NCBI RefSeq assembly: GCF_016406305.1
Contig: NZ_CP066369.1
Span: forward strand, 4,455,894-4,519,893
DNA length: 64,000 bases
From: Shewanella putrefaciens
GTDB taxonomy: Bacteria > Pseudomonadota > Gammaproteobacteria > Enterobacterales > Shewanellaceae
Reading direction: 5' to 3'
In this document: positions 26,801 through 35,918 of the stretch, in pieces
Layout of the letters: the number at the start of each line of letters is the position of its first letter
How positions within the stretch are numbered: position 1 is the first letter of the stretch
The notes under the pieces: model-generated
Database searches by the model: none
The model's input: only the letters and a program-made list of their open reading frames with translations
What the model was told of the DNA's origin: nothing
Made by a program: the position numbers and the translations under genes

Positions 26801-28468
26801 ATGTTGATGATAAATAAATCCAAAATCGCAATATCTATGTTGATAGCGGGCTTGGCATTAAATGCCAATGCCGAACTGTTAATTAGTGAAGTGCTATATG
26901 ACACACCCAATAATGACAGTACCGAAGAATATATCGAACTCTTTAATCCAAGCTGTGATGCTATCGATTTAAGCCAGTACCAATTAAATGACAATGGTGC
27001 CAGTTTAAATCTCACGGGCACCTTAGCGGCGGGGCACTATTTGACCGTTGCAATCAATGCCGCGGGTTTTAACAGCCTCTTTGGCATAACCGCCGATATC
27101 GCCCCCATGCCACTCACCTTAGGCAACTCTGGGGACTATGTTCGCCTCACCAAGGGCGCGGATGAAATTGATCTGGTCGCTTGGGAAGGCGGAATTTCAG
27201 GCTGGAGTCTCAATGTTCGTGATGTGTCCCTCGTTCGAACGACTAGCCTCAACACTAAGTCTCAAGCGGATTGGGCCGCCGCTAACAATGCCGGGACGCC
27301 GGGCAGCGGCAACTTAGCCTCACTATGCGATACCAGTGGTGATGGCGGCTCTACACCCCCAACCACCACTGACAATCTGCTTGAACCAGGTGAGAGCCAA
27401 CTCAACCTCAGTGCAGCCCAGGGCCAAGTGCTTAAATTTGTAGCCGATGTGCCAGAAAATGCCACTGAACTTAGCTTTACCATGAACGGTGGCAGCGGTG
27501 ATGCCGATATGTATGTCCGTTACGGTAACGAGCCCACGACCAGCCAATATGACTGCGCACCTTACCTTTCTGGTAACAATGAATCCTGCCCTATCGCAAG
27601 CGCAGCGGCGGGACGTTATTACGTCAATCTAGTCGCTTATCAGAGCTTTAGCGGTATTAGCTTAACGGTTAATTACACTATACCCACCCCCACAGATCCC
27701 GATAACGGTTCGGGCGGAAATACTGGCGGCACGACACCAGATCCCGATGGCTATAGCTTCAATAGCTATTACGCGAATGCGATAGGAAAAAGTGGTAGCA
27801 CGCTAAAAACCAGTTTAAATCTGATTATTCGAGATCAGACCCAATTCAGCTATGCGCAGGTTTGGGATGGGCTCAACTATACCGATGAGGATCCCAATAA
27901 CAGCAACAATGTGATTCTGCTGTATACGGGCCGCTCAGAACCGAAAACCAACCGTGCGGGCATGAGCAGTTCCTTAGATGCTTGGAATCGGGAACATGTT
28001 TGGGCCAAGAGCCATGGCTTCCCCAATAGCAGCCAACACGCTTATACCGACCTTCATCACTTACGCCCGGCGGATGTGACAGTCAACAGCACTCGTGGTA
28101 ACAAGGACTTCGCCTTAGGAGGCACACCGCTGAGTGAGGCGCCAGCAAACAAGACCGACAGCGATAGTTTTGAACCTGCCGATATGGTTAAAGGTGATGT
28201 CGCACGTATGGTCTTCTATATGGATGTGCGTTATCAAGGTGGGGATAACAGTGGAACGCCGGATCTGAGCGTAGCGAAGGGCATGACGGGTGAAGGTGAG
28301 CCCTTACTCGGCGATCTCTGTACCTTGTTGGGCTGGCATATCCAAGATCCCGTAAGCGATTGGGAACGCCGCCGCAATAATCGCGTTTACGAGCAACAAC
28401 ACAATCGCAACCCGTTTATCGATAACCCACAATGGGCTGCAGATATCTACAGTGCCTCATGTAACTAA
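26801..28468 (+). CDS. Secreted endonuclease: lamin-tail, PPC and endonuclease I domains
   Basis: A 555-aa secreted protein. The signal peptide is residues about 1-24 (ending ANA-EL). Residues about 25-165 form a lamin-tail domain (LLISEVLYD, EEYIELFNPS). After a Gly/Thr linker, residues about 195-300 form a pre-peptidase C-terminal (PPC) domain (GSGDADMYVRYG, AAAGRYYVNLVAY). Residues about 320-555 form the endonuclease I domain with the catalytic motif NREHVWAKSHG and DLHHLRPAD. Enzymes of this type digest extracellular DNA for phosphorus or nutrient supply and biofilm turnover; Shewanella encodes several. The SD is weak, and Met3 could also start translation. Confidence 0.9.
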   Translation: MLMINKSKIAISMLIAGLALNANAELLISEVLYDTPNNDSTEEYIELFNPSCDAIDLSQYQLNDNGASLNLTGTLAAGHYLTVAINAAGFNSLFGITADIAPMPLTLGNSGDYVRLTKGADEIDLVAWEGGISGWSLNVRDVSLVRTTSLNTKSQADWAAANNAGTPGSGNLASLCDTSGDGGSTPPTTTDNLLEPGESQLNLSAAQGQVLKFVADVPENATELSFTMNGGSGDADMYVRYGNEPTTSQYDCAPYLSGNNESCPIASAAAGRYYVNLVAYQSFSGISLTVNYTIPTPTDPDNGSGGNTGGTTPDPDGYSFNSYYANAIGKSGSTLKTSLNLIIRDQTQFSYAQVWDGLNYTDEDPNNSNNVILLYTGRSEPKTNRAGMSSSLDAWNREHVWAKSHGFPNSSQHAYTDLHHLRPADVTVNSTRGNKDFALGGTPLSEAPANKTDSDSFEPADMVKGDVARMVFYMDVRYQGGDNSGTPDLSVAKGMTGEGEPLLGDLCTLLGWHIQDPVSDWERRRNNRVYEQQHNRNPFIDNPQWAADIYSASCN

Positions 28469-28490
28469 TCCCGTTACTTAGCCATCAAAT

Positions 28491-28516
28491 ATTAGCCCGA
28501 CCTAGGTCGGGCTAAT
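28491..28516 (+). terminator. 26-bp palindromic terminator of the nuclease gene
   Basis: ATTAGCCCGACC and its perfect complement form a long GC-rich stem centred on TA, 22 bp after the stop codon, followed by TATT. The T-tract is short, so efficiency is uncertain. Its symmetry would make it act in both directions. Confidence 0.65.
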
Positions 28517-28630
28517 TATTCGCAGCTATTCCCAAGCAGCCATATTAAACGCGGTCGCCCAATGCGTTTTCCCACAACACTTCTGAGCCGGTTGTTAAAA
28601 TTTGCCATCTTGAACGCGGGCCGCCCGCAC

Positions 28631-28667
28631 CGTCATTCCCGCAATGCTTATAAACGGGAATCCAGCA
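28631..28667. repeat. Dispersed intergenic repeat (GTCATTCCCGC ... CGGGAATCCAG type)
   Basis: CGTCATTCCCGC followed by CGGGAATCCAGCA forms an inverted repeat with arms TTCCCG/CGGGAA. This is the well-known short repeat sequence scattered through many proteobacterial genomes. Here it marks a gene-poor stretch. Confidence 0.55.
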
Positions 28668-28714
28668 TTTAGACAATGGAAGTTTGGCTATTAGGAAATA
28701 TATGGTTAACCCTA

Positions 28715-29071
28715 TCACAGGCGTGGCGGTGTAATAACCCTAGCCCAGATAGTACTTGTTAACTCTCTTGCTGAATCCCTAGCACGTGGCTGCTTGGGAA
28801 TAAGAAGCCGCATGCGTTTAGCTCCATTTTCCAATGCCTCGCGGATGCCAAATATGCCTGCCCGCAAACGTAACGTGGCCTCGGAAAATTCCAGCTGGTT
28901 CAAGAGGGTTGAAAGCCCCCAATCACTCTCCAAGCGTTTCTTCTCTATCGTATATATCAAAGCATCCAAGAAACCACCCTGGATTTGGCCTGAACTCAAC
29001 TGAGCTATGGGGGTGTTTGAGCTGCATTTTAGTAAACGCTCAAAACAGCAGCCGAGCACTGCGAGGTCCAA
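28715..29071 (-). CDS. Doubtful ORF, possible gene remnant
   Basis: A 118-codon open frame in a region that is also open on the plus strand (28794-29003). The minus-strand product has a plausible amphipathic helical middle (LSTLLNQLEFSEATLRLRAG) but I recognise no domain. There is no good ribosome-binding site. It may be a fragment of a former mobile-element gene or non-coding sequence; I give it low weight. Confidence 0.25.
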   Translation of the reverse strand: MDLAVLGCCFERLLKCSSNTPIAQLSSGQIQGGFLDALIYTIEKKRLESDWGLSTLLNQLEFSEATLRLRAGIFGIREALENGAKRMRLLIPKQPRARDSARELTSTIWARVITPPRL

Positions 29072-29098
29072 AACTCCGCCAGAGCGATTATAAAATGC

Positions 29099-29473
29099 TT
29101 ACTCACGAGTACCAGTTGAATACAGATGATTAACACAGTAAGCACTACCTTTTACTTGTTTGAGACTACAGCCTGACCAAATACATAGATCATGGGTATA
29201 ACCACCCCGATTCTCTACCATTTGAGCTTTAATCTGTGGCTTGCTATCACATGATTCCCAGTTATCTCGCGACGGAATTTTTACCGCATAACAAGTCTGA
29301 TATTTGTCCCATTCGTCTACTTTATAATGCTGACCACACTCAGGGCACTGCATTAGCAAAACCCAACTTCCGACATCTAGCTGGTTCAGATTTGATTTGA
29401 AATCAGAGTGACTATTGCTGATATCAATTAATGTTGGTTGTTCAATACAAGTACACATATTCCCTTTAGACAT
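29099..29473 (-). CDS. Hypothetical cysteine-rich (zinc-ribbon-like) protein
   Basis: A 124-aa protein with several Cys pairs that look metal-binding: CTC near the N-terminus, CPECGQHY (residues about 43-50), and further Cys/His in CIWSGCSLKQ and YCVNH at the C-terminus. The composition (Trp, Tyr, charged residues) looks like real coding sequence and no signal peptide is present, so it is probably cytoplasmic. No family is recognised. It lies next to degraded sequence on both sides. Confidence 0.6.
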   Translation of the reverse strand: MSKGNMCTCIEQPTLIDISNSHSDFKSNLNQLDVGSWVLLMQCPECGQHYKVDEWDKYQTCYAVKIPSRDNWESCDSKPQIKAQMVENRGGYTHDLCIWSGCSLKQVKGSAYCVNHLYSTGTRE

Positions 29474-29607
29474 TGAGTTTTATCCGAACCTCTTATTAAA
29501 CCCCGTTTATCAAAGGTAATCATCCTGATTACCTAGATAAAATTATTTAATAATCACAGAAACTTACCACTCATCACAATGAATGTTCAACAATTTTCCC
29601 CACCGAA

Positions 29608-29706
29608 AAAAGCGAAATTTTGCATACCGAAAAGCGTTTTGGCGCGCTATATCAGTTGCTCGCGCTGGAGCAAAAGCGTATTAATCAGATGCTGAAAAAT
29701 CCTTAA
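29608..29706 (+). pseudogene. C-terminal gene remnant
   Basis: A reading frame with the look of a protein C-terminus (EILHTEKRFGALYQLLALEQ then KRINQMLKNP and TAA at 29704-29706) has no start codon or ribosome-binding site. Upstream the frame runs into non-coding-looking sequence. It is best read as the surviving tail of a lost gene whose family I cannot identify. Confidence 0.4.
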
Positions 29707-29751
29707 AATTAAATGTGATAACAGCCTCAGAGAGACCATTTATAGACATCA

Positions 29752-29883
29752 TTACCCCATTCTCCCGGTACCGACGCCACTGCCGCAGTTATTATCTAAA
29801 TTCTGGCCACCGCTATCATGGTAAGTTTCAGCATCTAGGCTGATGATTTGGCCGCAATTGATGCAGGAAAAGTAATTGTTCAC
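29752..29883 (-). CDS. Possible small Cys-containing protein or gene remnant (43 aa)
   Basis: A frame from GTG 29883 to TAA 29754-29752, with an in-frame stop just upstream. The product (begins VNNYFSCINCGQIISLDAET, ends GVGTGRMG) has a CxxC pair and looks protein-like. There is no clear SD. It could be a real small zinc-binding protein or the tail of a decayed gene. Confidence 0.3.
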   Translation of the reverse strand: MNNYFSCINCGQIISLDAETYHDSGGQNLDNNCGSGVGTGRMG

Positions 29884-30012
29884 TCGATCTTAAATATGAC
29901 CACGGCCATATCAGTGTTAATGGGTAAAAATAATGCCATAAATGCCCTATCGACTCTCTACTTTTTCCTTGTAATATAAAGCCTTTACTATTGTTAAGAG
30001 CCAAGAAAGACA

Positions 30013-30639
30013 ATGTATATTCCCAAGAAAATGGTCATGTCAGGCAATGAGGCCATCACAAATTTTATTGCCCAGAACAGCTTTGGGTTGATGGTTTCAG
30101 GCTCACTTAATGCGACCCATATTCCCTTTGTGCTCGATGCGACAGCGGGCGAAAACGGCGTGTTATATGGTCATGTCTCAAGGGCTAATTCGCACTGGCA
30201 GGAAATAGCAAACCAGCGGATATTAGTCGTTTTTAGTGGGGCACACTCTTATATTTCCCCCACTTGGTATGATGCTAAACCTGCGGTGCCGACATGGAAT
30301 TATGCGGCGGTACATTGTTATGGGATAGCACACTTACTTAATGATGACGAAACCCAAGCCGTTTTAGATAAACTAGTGGTGCAGTATGAACCAAAACTAC
30401 TGCAAGATAAGCAGCTTATGCCCGATGAGTACCAGCAAAAACTACGACAAGCCATAGTCGGTTTTAAGATTGTGATTGATGAAATACAAGCGAAGGAGAA
30501 ACTCGGCCAACATAGATCCAGTGGCGATCAACAGGGCGTATTTAGCAGCTTAAGTGCCAGCCCCCATCCCGATGCTAAACAGCTAGCTCAATATATGCTG
30601 CAACGCGATATTGGTAGAGGCAATAAATCAGATAACTAA
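30013..30639 (+). CDS. PaiB-like FMN-binding regulator family protein
   Basis: A 208-aa protein of the PaiB family (FMN-binding split barrel). Signature blocks are MYIPKKM at the start, THIPFVLD, GVLYGHVSRANSHW, VVFSGAHSYISPTWYD, VPTWNYAAVHCYG and KLRQAIVGFKI. The Bacillus founder is a negative regulator of protease genes and sporulation; in gram-negatives the role is mostly unknown and may be flavin- or heme-linked redox chemistry. It stands alone with its own promoter region. Confidence 0.88.
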   Translation: MYIPKKMVMSGNEAITNFIAQNSFGLMVSGSLNATHIPFVLDATAGENGVLYGHVSRANSHWQEIANQRILVVFSGAHSYISPTWYDAKPAVPTWNYAAVHCYGIAHLLNDDETQAVLDKLVVQYEPKLLQDKQLMPDEYQQKLRQAIVGFKIVIDEIQAKEKLGQHRSSGDQQGVFSSLSASPHPDAKQLAQYMLQRDIGRGNKSDN

Positions 30640-30687
30640 CCTCGCTTTACTCAGTTTCCTGTCGGTTAACGTCTCTGCATATAGACT

Positions 30688-30879
30688 CTAAAAATAGGCC
30701 AACCAATCAATTAACGGCCAATTTGATAGAAAATACGCCAGAGGCAGAGAACTTAAGATACCTACGCAGCCGATCAATAACCTCAGCCAGTTTGGAATGG
30801 GATTGTGGTAAAAGATAGCCTTCTCTTCGTCGATCTGGCTATCATCTCTTTTACACAGTGAGTCAATCCATGCCTTCAC
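30688..30879 (-). CDS. Small hypothetical membrane protein
   Basis: 63 codons from a GTG at 30879 with AGGA about 6 nt upstream. Residues about 30-50 form one or two hydrophobic segments (WLRLLIGCVGILSSLPLAYF) preceded by a charged N-terminus. It follows the 193-aa membrane protein gene on the same strand (50-bp gap) and may be co-transcribed. No family is recognised. Confidence 0.5.
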   Translation of the reverse strand: MKAWIDSLCKRDDSQIDEEKAIFYHNPIPNWLRLLIGCVGILSSLPLAYFLSNWPLIDWLAYF

Positions 30880-30929
30880 TGCAATCCTAACTGCACATGG
30901 GACATAGTAAAATCTCCAAGAAGATGAAG

Positions 30930-31511
30930 TTAGTTTAAAACTCTTTCTTCATGGTCATCCACTTGATGATAGAACTTCACTTCTTTAATTTTTTGCTCTG
31001 ACTCTTCTTCGGTTAACACTTCTTGTTTGACTAGCCATTTGAATTTGTTGATCTCATTGCCCAATTCATTCTCTGGGTTGATATCTGCATACCAATGGGC
31101 AAGTTGCACTTTGCGACGCGCCATTAATTCTGCAATCAAAGCATCATGGTGTTTGTCTTTAATGATAAAAATGTTGGCGCCTTCAGCTTTAAATACCGTA
31201 TAGGTCACCTTAGTCATTAATGCCCATGTTAGACAAGCAGCCCCAATAAATATCCACATGGGGTCAAAGTAAAAGACACCTCGCGTAAAACTGCCGTAGC
31301 CACTTTGAAAAAGGCCAAGCATTATCCACAACACCCCAACATTTCTAAGCCAATCATTTTGTTCGATTTGCTCGGAGCGCTTAAGGGGTAAATCACCGTA
31401 ATAAACTTCAACATCCCCTTTGCCAGAGGCATCTTCATAGGCGTATTGAAACTGCTCTTGCCCCATACTAAAGGTGTGTTTGTTTTTTCCCTTTTTTTGT
31501 ATTACTTCCAT
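30930..31511 (-). CDS. Hypothetical membrane protein with SHOCT-like C-terminus
   Basis: 193 aa. Residues about 1-55 are soluble and rich in charged and aromatic residues. Two hydrophobic segments lie at about 57-75 (VGVLWIMLGLFQ) and 85-105 (MWIFIGAACLTWALM). The C-terminal 45 residues (NEINKFKWLVKQEVLTEEES) follow the pattern of a SHOCT domain, a short oligomerisation module. Cell role unknown. Confidence 0.65.
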   Translation of the reverse strand: MEVIQKKGKNKHTFSMGQEQFQYAYEDASGKGDVEVYYGDLPLKRSEQIEQNDWLRNVGVLWIMLGLFQSGYGSFTRGVFYFDPMWIFIGAACLTWALMTKVTYTVFKAEGANIFIIKDKHHDALIAELMARRKVQLAHWYADINPENELGNEINKFKWLVKQEVLTEEESEQKIKEVKFYHQVDDHEERVLN

Positions 31512-31820
31512 TTTTTATCCTTTATCACTCATTCATCCAAAACAATGATATTTAAACAACTTATCGGCTTTTGAGTCAACAAATTAGCAACATTTTGATT
31601 CAGTTGATAGTACCGCAATACCCAAAGAAGTTGAGCACTAAAAACATGCAAGGCTTAAGCAACGTCAAAAATCCCATTCAACACTAGCTACAAAATTCTT
31701 GCAGTTTGGTGGCAATAAACTGCTAGGATAACCGCTCAACTTTGAGGTTGATCACATTTACGCATGGTTTAACGCTTTAGGTTTCCCAGCCAAACCACGG
31801 CTTAACCTGATACCCACCTT
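31512..31820. other. Divergent intergenic region
   Basis: 309 bp between divergent genes. A possible promoter for the DUF885 gene is TTGCAG (31700-31705) with TAGGAT (31724-31729), 18 bp apart, overlapping an inverted repeat GCAGTTT/AAACTGC (31701-31723). Nothing else stands out. Confidence 0.35.
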
Positions 31821-33716
31821 ATGAGTAATTCGATGAAAAGAATAATAAATAGCTTAATAATAGGTCTGTTAGTCACAGGTTGTAGCGATCCAAACGATAC
31901 GCCCGCGACTCAAACAACAGCGCAAGCTTCGGCGCAAAATGCCACTCAAGCTGTGAGCCTTAAGCAGCAACTATCGGGCATTACCCAGCGTTACTTCGCC
32001 CTAAGACCCGAGATTGCCACCTATTATGGCGTGCCCGATGCGCAAGCAGGGAAAGAGGTGATGTCGAAACTCACCGACTACAGCCCATCCGCTGAACATC
32101 ATCGCCGTGAAGCCCTTAAAACCATATTGAATGAACTTAATGCTATCGATAGCAGCACCCTTAGCGCCTCCGAGCGAGTCAGCCTCAAGTCGATAACATC
32201 CGAGGTGAAAGGTGCGCTACTTCCCGCCGAAACCGTGGCCTATGGCACTATGCTTGGCGAGTATGGCGTATGGTTTTTACCTTATTCGGTCAACCACTTA
32301 TCTGGATTACATGTTGAGTTTCCTGGTTATATGGAAGACAAATTTGCAGTCACCAATACCGCCGAAGCTCAGGCCTACCTTAGCCGCTTAAGCCTGTATC
32401 CCGCGGCGATGGGCACCTTAATCGACAAACTCGCCCAAGATGTACAGATGGGAGTCATCCCACCGGATTTTATTATCAATAAGACCATAGCCAACTTACA
32501 GCAACAACTGGTTGGCAAGGCCAGCGAACATCCCTTAGTCAGCAGTTTTAACGCTAAGTTAGCCGCCGCCAAAGTGCCAGAAAGCGAAGCTTTAGCCCAT
32601 TCGGCCGCCGAACTGGTTGAAACTAAGTATTACCCCGCGACTCGCCAACTGATCTCTGCGCTGCAAAGCGTGCGGTTAAAGGCGTCCCACATTGCGGGCA
32701 TAGGACATTTACCTCAAGGGGCTAAGTTGTATCAGGCGATGATTAAGCATCTTGCCAACTCGGATAAAACCGCCGAGGAAATTCATCAACTCGGTCTAAC
32801 GGAAGTCGCCCGTATCACAACTGAAATGGACGCCTTACTGAAACAAGTCGGCTATCGCAAAGGGACTGTGGGCGAGCGCATGCAAACACTGCTGCGGGAT
32901 CCTAAATATCTCTACCCAGATACCGCCGCAGGTAAACAGCAGTTAATGGCTGATATTCAAGCTAATCTTGCACTAGTCAATACAAAATTACCCCTATGGT
33001 TTGGCCGTTTACCCGATCAACAAGTCGCCGTTGAAGCCGTGCCCGATAGCCGCGCCGCAGCCACCAGTGGGGCATTTTATGATGCACCGTCACAGGATGG
33101 CACGCGTAAGGGGACATTTTGGATAAGTCTGTATGATATGGCGGCGCTGCCATCTTACTCGCTGCAAACCTTAACCTATCACGAGACCAATCCTGGCCAT
33201 CATCTGCAAACCATTATCGGTTTGTCGGACAGCTTACCGCTGCTGAGCACCATTTTTTACTCTAATGCCGCTGGCGAGGGCTGGGCCCTTTACGCCGAGC
33301 GTCTTGCGGCTGAGATGGGGATTTACCAGGATAACCCCATCAACAACATTGGCCGCTTACAGTCAGAACTACACCGCGCCGTGCGTCTAGTGGTCGATAC
33401 TGGTATGCACGCTAAAGGTTGGAGTCGTGAACAAGCAATTGATTATGCGATAAAAACAGAAGGAATCCATCGTTCAGAGGCAACGGGTGAAATCGAGCGT
33501 TATGTGGTTTGGCCGGGGCAAGCCTTAGGCTATAAATTAGGCGAGCTTAAAATTATCGAACTACGTGAAAAAGCCAAAAAAGTGCTGGGTGATAAGTTTG
33601 ATATCAAAGTCTTCCACGACCGCTTACTCGAAAATGGCGCCCTGCCCTTGGATTTATTAGAGCAAAAGATTGATCAGTGGCTCGAGGCGGCAACGGCTCC
33701 CGCAACACCGGCTTAG
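31821..33716 (+). CDS. DUF885 family lipoprotein, putative metallopeptidase
   Basis: A 631-aa protein with a lipoprotein signal (hydrophobic residues about 7-19, lipobox LVTGC, Cys21), then a low-complexity Ala/Thr/Gln linker. The C-terminal half carries the family's metal site HETNPGHH (about residue 454) and the downstream Glu in GEGWALYAE. The start could be the ATG at 31821 or 31833; neither has a strong SD. DUF885 proteins are predicted zinc peptidases, in the periplasm when lipidated, with unknown natural substrates. Confidence 0.85.
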   Translation: MSNSMKRIINSLIIGLLVTGCSDPNDTPATQTTAQASAQNATQAVSLKQQLSGITQRYFALRPEIATYYGVPDAQAGKEVMSKLTDYSPSAEHHRREALKTILNELNAIDSSTLSASERVSLKSITSEVKGALLPAETVAYGTMLGEYGVWFLPYSVNHLSGLHVEFPGYMEDKFAVTNTAEAQAYLSRLSLYPAAMGTLIDKLAQDVQMGVIPPDFIINKTIANLQQQLVGKASEHPLVSSFNAKLAAAKVPESEALAHSAAELVETKYYPATRQLISALQSVRLKASHIAGIGHLPQGAKLYQAMIKHLANSDKTAEEIHQLGLTEVARITTEMDALLKQVGYRKGTVGERMQTLLRDPKYLYPDTAAGKQQLMADIQANLALVNTKLPLWFGRLPDQQVAVEAVPDSRAAATSGAFYDAPSQDGTRKGTFWISLYDMAALPSYSLQTLTYHETNPGHHLQTIIGLSDSLPLLSTIFYSNAAGEGWALYAERLAAEMGIYQDNPINNIGRLQSELHRAVRLVVDTGMHAKGWSREQAIDYAIKTEGIHRSEATGEIERYVVWPGQALGYKLGELKIIELREKAKKVLGDKFDIKVFHDRLLENGALPLDLLEQKIDQWLEAATAPATPA

Positions 33717-33741
33717 GGCATTGTAAAACCAGCGTGATAAA

Positions 33742-33768
33742 TCAGGGGCAGTCAAATACTGCCCCTGA
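33742..33768 (+). terminator. Hairpin after the DUF885 gene
   Basis: TCAGGGGCAGT and ACTGCCCCTGA form an 11-bp GC-rich stem with loop CAAAT, 26 bp after the stop codon. Only AATTAT follows, so it lacks a proper T-tract; it is a probable but not classical terminator. Confidence 0.5.
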
Positions 33769-33891
33769 AATTATGCACCAATCGACCTTGATACACCCAA
33801 ATATCAAGCCCAGCGCCAGTCTGTGTTAGGCCCAACCCCAACAAATGCCGCGATGTTTATACCACAACCAATTCAACAGCTTCTAAACGGC

Positions 33892-34317
33892 TCACACTGC
33901 TTGTGAAAACCGACGACTACGGCGCTGTAATAGCCAAAAAATCATTAAAACACCAAAGGTTGCGGCAAACAGAGTTAATGCTCTGGCCACACCGTAAAAA
34001 TTCGTCAGATTAAAGGACACCCCATCGGACCAAAGTACCAGTAAACCCAGTGGCATTTGCATTGCTACTGCAGCAAACCAATCAAATGGCGATCGAGGAA
34101 AAAGCCGTTGATACGCAAAAAGCATTAACCCCGAGAGCAAAATTAACAGCCCGGCGTCATGGACACCTAACCCCAGATAAACCGGGCTAGTGTGGCTAAG
34201 GTTATCGACACTCCCCAGCAAGGCGTACATATAGCCCACCGTTGCAACCAGTGTAAAACTCACAAAACTCAATACCGCCAAGAGAATACCTAAACCGAAT
34301 GCGGGTAAATATTTCAT
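33892..34317 (-). CDS. Hypothetical four-helix membrane protein
   Basis: Start chosen at ATG 34317 (141 aa), which has GAGG 6 nt upstream; two further ATGs lie 15 bp back. Four hydrophobic segments at about residues 8-30, 50-66, 79-97 and 110-130 fill almost the whole protein, ending in an Arg-rich tail (LLQRRSRRFSQ). No family is recognised. Confidence 0.65.
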   Translation of the reverse strand: MKYLPAFGLGILLAVLSFVSFTLVATVGYMYALLGSVDNLSHTSPVYLGLGVHDAGLLILLSGLMLFAYQRLFPRSPFDWFAAVAMQMPLGLLVLWSDGVSFNLTNFYGVARALTLFAATFGVLMIFWLLQRRSRRFSQAV

Positions 34318-34518
34318 AAATTGCCTCATCATTACAGGGCGCTCGACTTCATCTATAAAACCATAAAGTTGAATAAATTAAGTCGAAAGAGAGTAAAGCT
34401 ACAATAACAGCCCCAATTTCCCTTAGCTATTAAGACCATAGTCTTATGGCTAGCACATACTTATGCGCAATATACAGCGGGCAACCAGGCAAAAATGTTC
34501 CGTCCACGGTTAATACAC

Positions 34519-35676
34519 TTATTGAGACGCCTGATACTCAGCTAACTGTTTACTGTATTTATTTTGGAAGAATGGATGATCTGTTAATTCAAGCGCTTGC
34601 TTTTCATACTTAATGGCCTCGACCAGTTGACCTTGACTTGCATAGACACTTGCCAATGCATGGCAGGCTTCGAAAGCCGTTGGAATCGCTTTTAAGGTTT
34701 GCAGATAAATATCTATGGCTTTGGTGGGTTTGGTCGTCTCGAAAGAACTTGCCAACGCAATCAGCGAGTCAGTCGCGGGCACATCAAATCCATATTTGTC
34801 ATTCGACAGGGTTTTATAATGTGCCAAAATTGCTGTTGCGCCCTGGCGTGATATGGCCGAGTCAGGCTTAAGCACTTGGTGTACATCGTTAAAAATCGCT
34901 TCAATACCATAAGCCGTCGCCAAAATAGGTTGCGTCATATAGTAAGTGCCATCGAAACGTTTAATGCGGTAGTCGAGTAAATCCGTGGCGTTCGCCTTGA
35001 TAATGGCTTCAAGCTTGGCAAAGTCAGCTAATTGATTTTGTTCGAAATCACTGTCGCTAGTGCTCATAAAAAGGAATCTTGGCTTGCCTTTCATACCTGC
35101 GAGTTTCTTAGCAGCATCAGCCATCACAAAGGCGTAATTATCATCCAGTACTGGACTTGCGGCGATATAGGCATTAAATAGGCTTGGGCGATTCAAAAGC
35201 GTGTAGAGGCTAAAAGTGGCATTGCCAGTGAAGCCATTGAGGATCCGAAAACCATTTGTGCGATATTGTTTATCGATGGCGGGCAGTAGATCTCGCTCCA
35301 TAAAATCTAAAAACTGCTGATTTTCTTGCTGCTTAATGGCTAAGCTTTTTAACTCACCTAAGCCTGCATGACCATTTGGCGCCGTCACAATAATGGTTTC
35401 TAGCCAAGGCCAGCCGCCGTTATGACTCATCCAATCTTCCATTCCAGCGAGATAGCCATGGCTACGAGGATGTAAATCCACCAATACCACGTAGCGTTTA
35501 TCAGCTTTCGATTGGTAACTCGCCGGTAGTGTCACCTTAAAGTCAGCGGGTTCAGTTAACAGACTCGAACTGACCTTTAAAACCTGTGGCTGAGCGGGGA
35601 GGGTATCATCAGCATGTGCGTGGACATTAACGAATGCAAAGCCGTAAGTCACCAGCAGTATCAATAGCGTACGCAT
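34519..35676 (-). CDS. Secreted alpha/beta hydrolase (esterase-like)
   Basis: Start placed at ATG 35676 (385 aa), with AAGGA about 9 nt before it. The upstream frame to 35757 lacks a site. A signal peptide (about 1-22, ending VHAHA) leads to an esterase-D/IroE-like alpha/beta hydrolase domain with YVVLVDLHPRSHGY, ILNGFTGNATFSLY (nucleophile-elbow region) and FLFMSTSDSDFEQN. The elbow GFTGNATF lacks the usual G-x-S-x-G serine: Thr/Asn occupy that place, so hydrolase activity is uncertain. Residues about 300-385 look like a pair of TPR-type helices (EACHALASVYASQGQLVEAI). Confidence 0.7.
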   Translation of the reverse strand: MRTLLILLVTYGFAFVNVHAHADDTLPAQPQVLKVSSSLLTEPADFKVTLPASYQSKADKRYVVLVDLHPRSHGYLAGMEDWMSHNGGWPWLETIIVTAPNGHAGLGELKSLAIKQQENQQFLDFMERDLLPAIDKQYRTNGFRILNGFTGNATFSLYTLLNRPSLFNAYIAASPVLDDNYAFVMADAAKKLAGMKGKPRFLFMSTSDSDFEQNQLADFAKLEAIIKANATDLLDYRIKRFDGTYYMTQPILATAYGIEAIFNDVHQVLKPDSAISRQGATAILAHYKTLSNDKYGFDVPATDSLIALASSFETTKPTKAIDIYLQTLKAIPTAFEACHALASVYASQGQLVEAIKYEKQALELTDHPFFQNKYSKQLAEYQASQ

Positions 35677-35918
35677 AAATTTCATTCCTTGAAAATCAAC
35701 TAGATGGGCATATACCAAAGTTAACACCCCTATTATTGAAAGTAAATTCGATACCACGACCTAACCCTTCCCCCAAGCAGTTCGCAAATCCTAAGTAATC
35801 CCATTTAGGCTGTGATACCTCAGGTAAGACTCGCGAAATACACTAGCCAATTGTGCCAATAACGCTTAGGATCGGGGTTGCATTTTTAAGCCAACATATT
35901 GTGGAGTATCAAAACATT

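Larger units (their letters stand above)
29474..30012. other. 539-bp gene-poor stretch with two small coding remnants
   Basis: Apart from the remnant at 29608-29706 and the 43-codon frame at 29752-29883, I see only AT-rich sequence, which includes the promoter region of the PaiB-like gene. Confidence 0.5.

Noticed and set aside
28794..29133. Plus-strand ORFs at 28794-29003 and 28834-29133
   Set aside because: Overlapping frames on both strands without ribosome-binding sites or recognisable domains; at most one is a remnant, and the products look like shadow translations.
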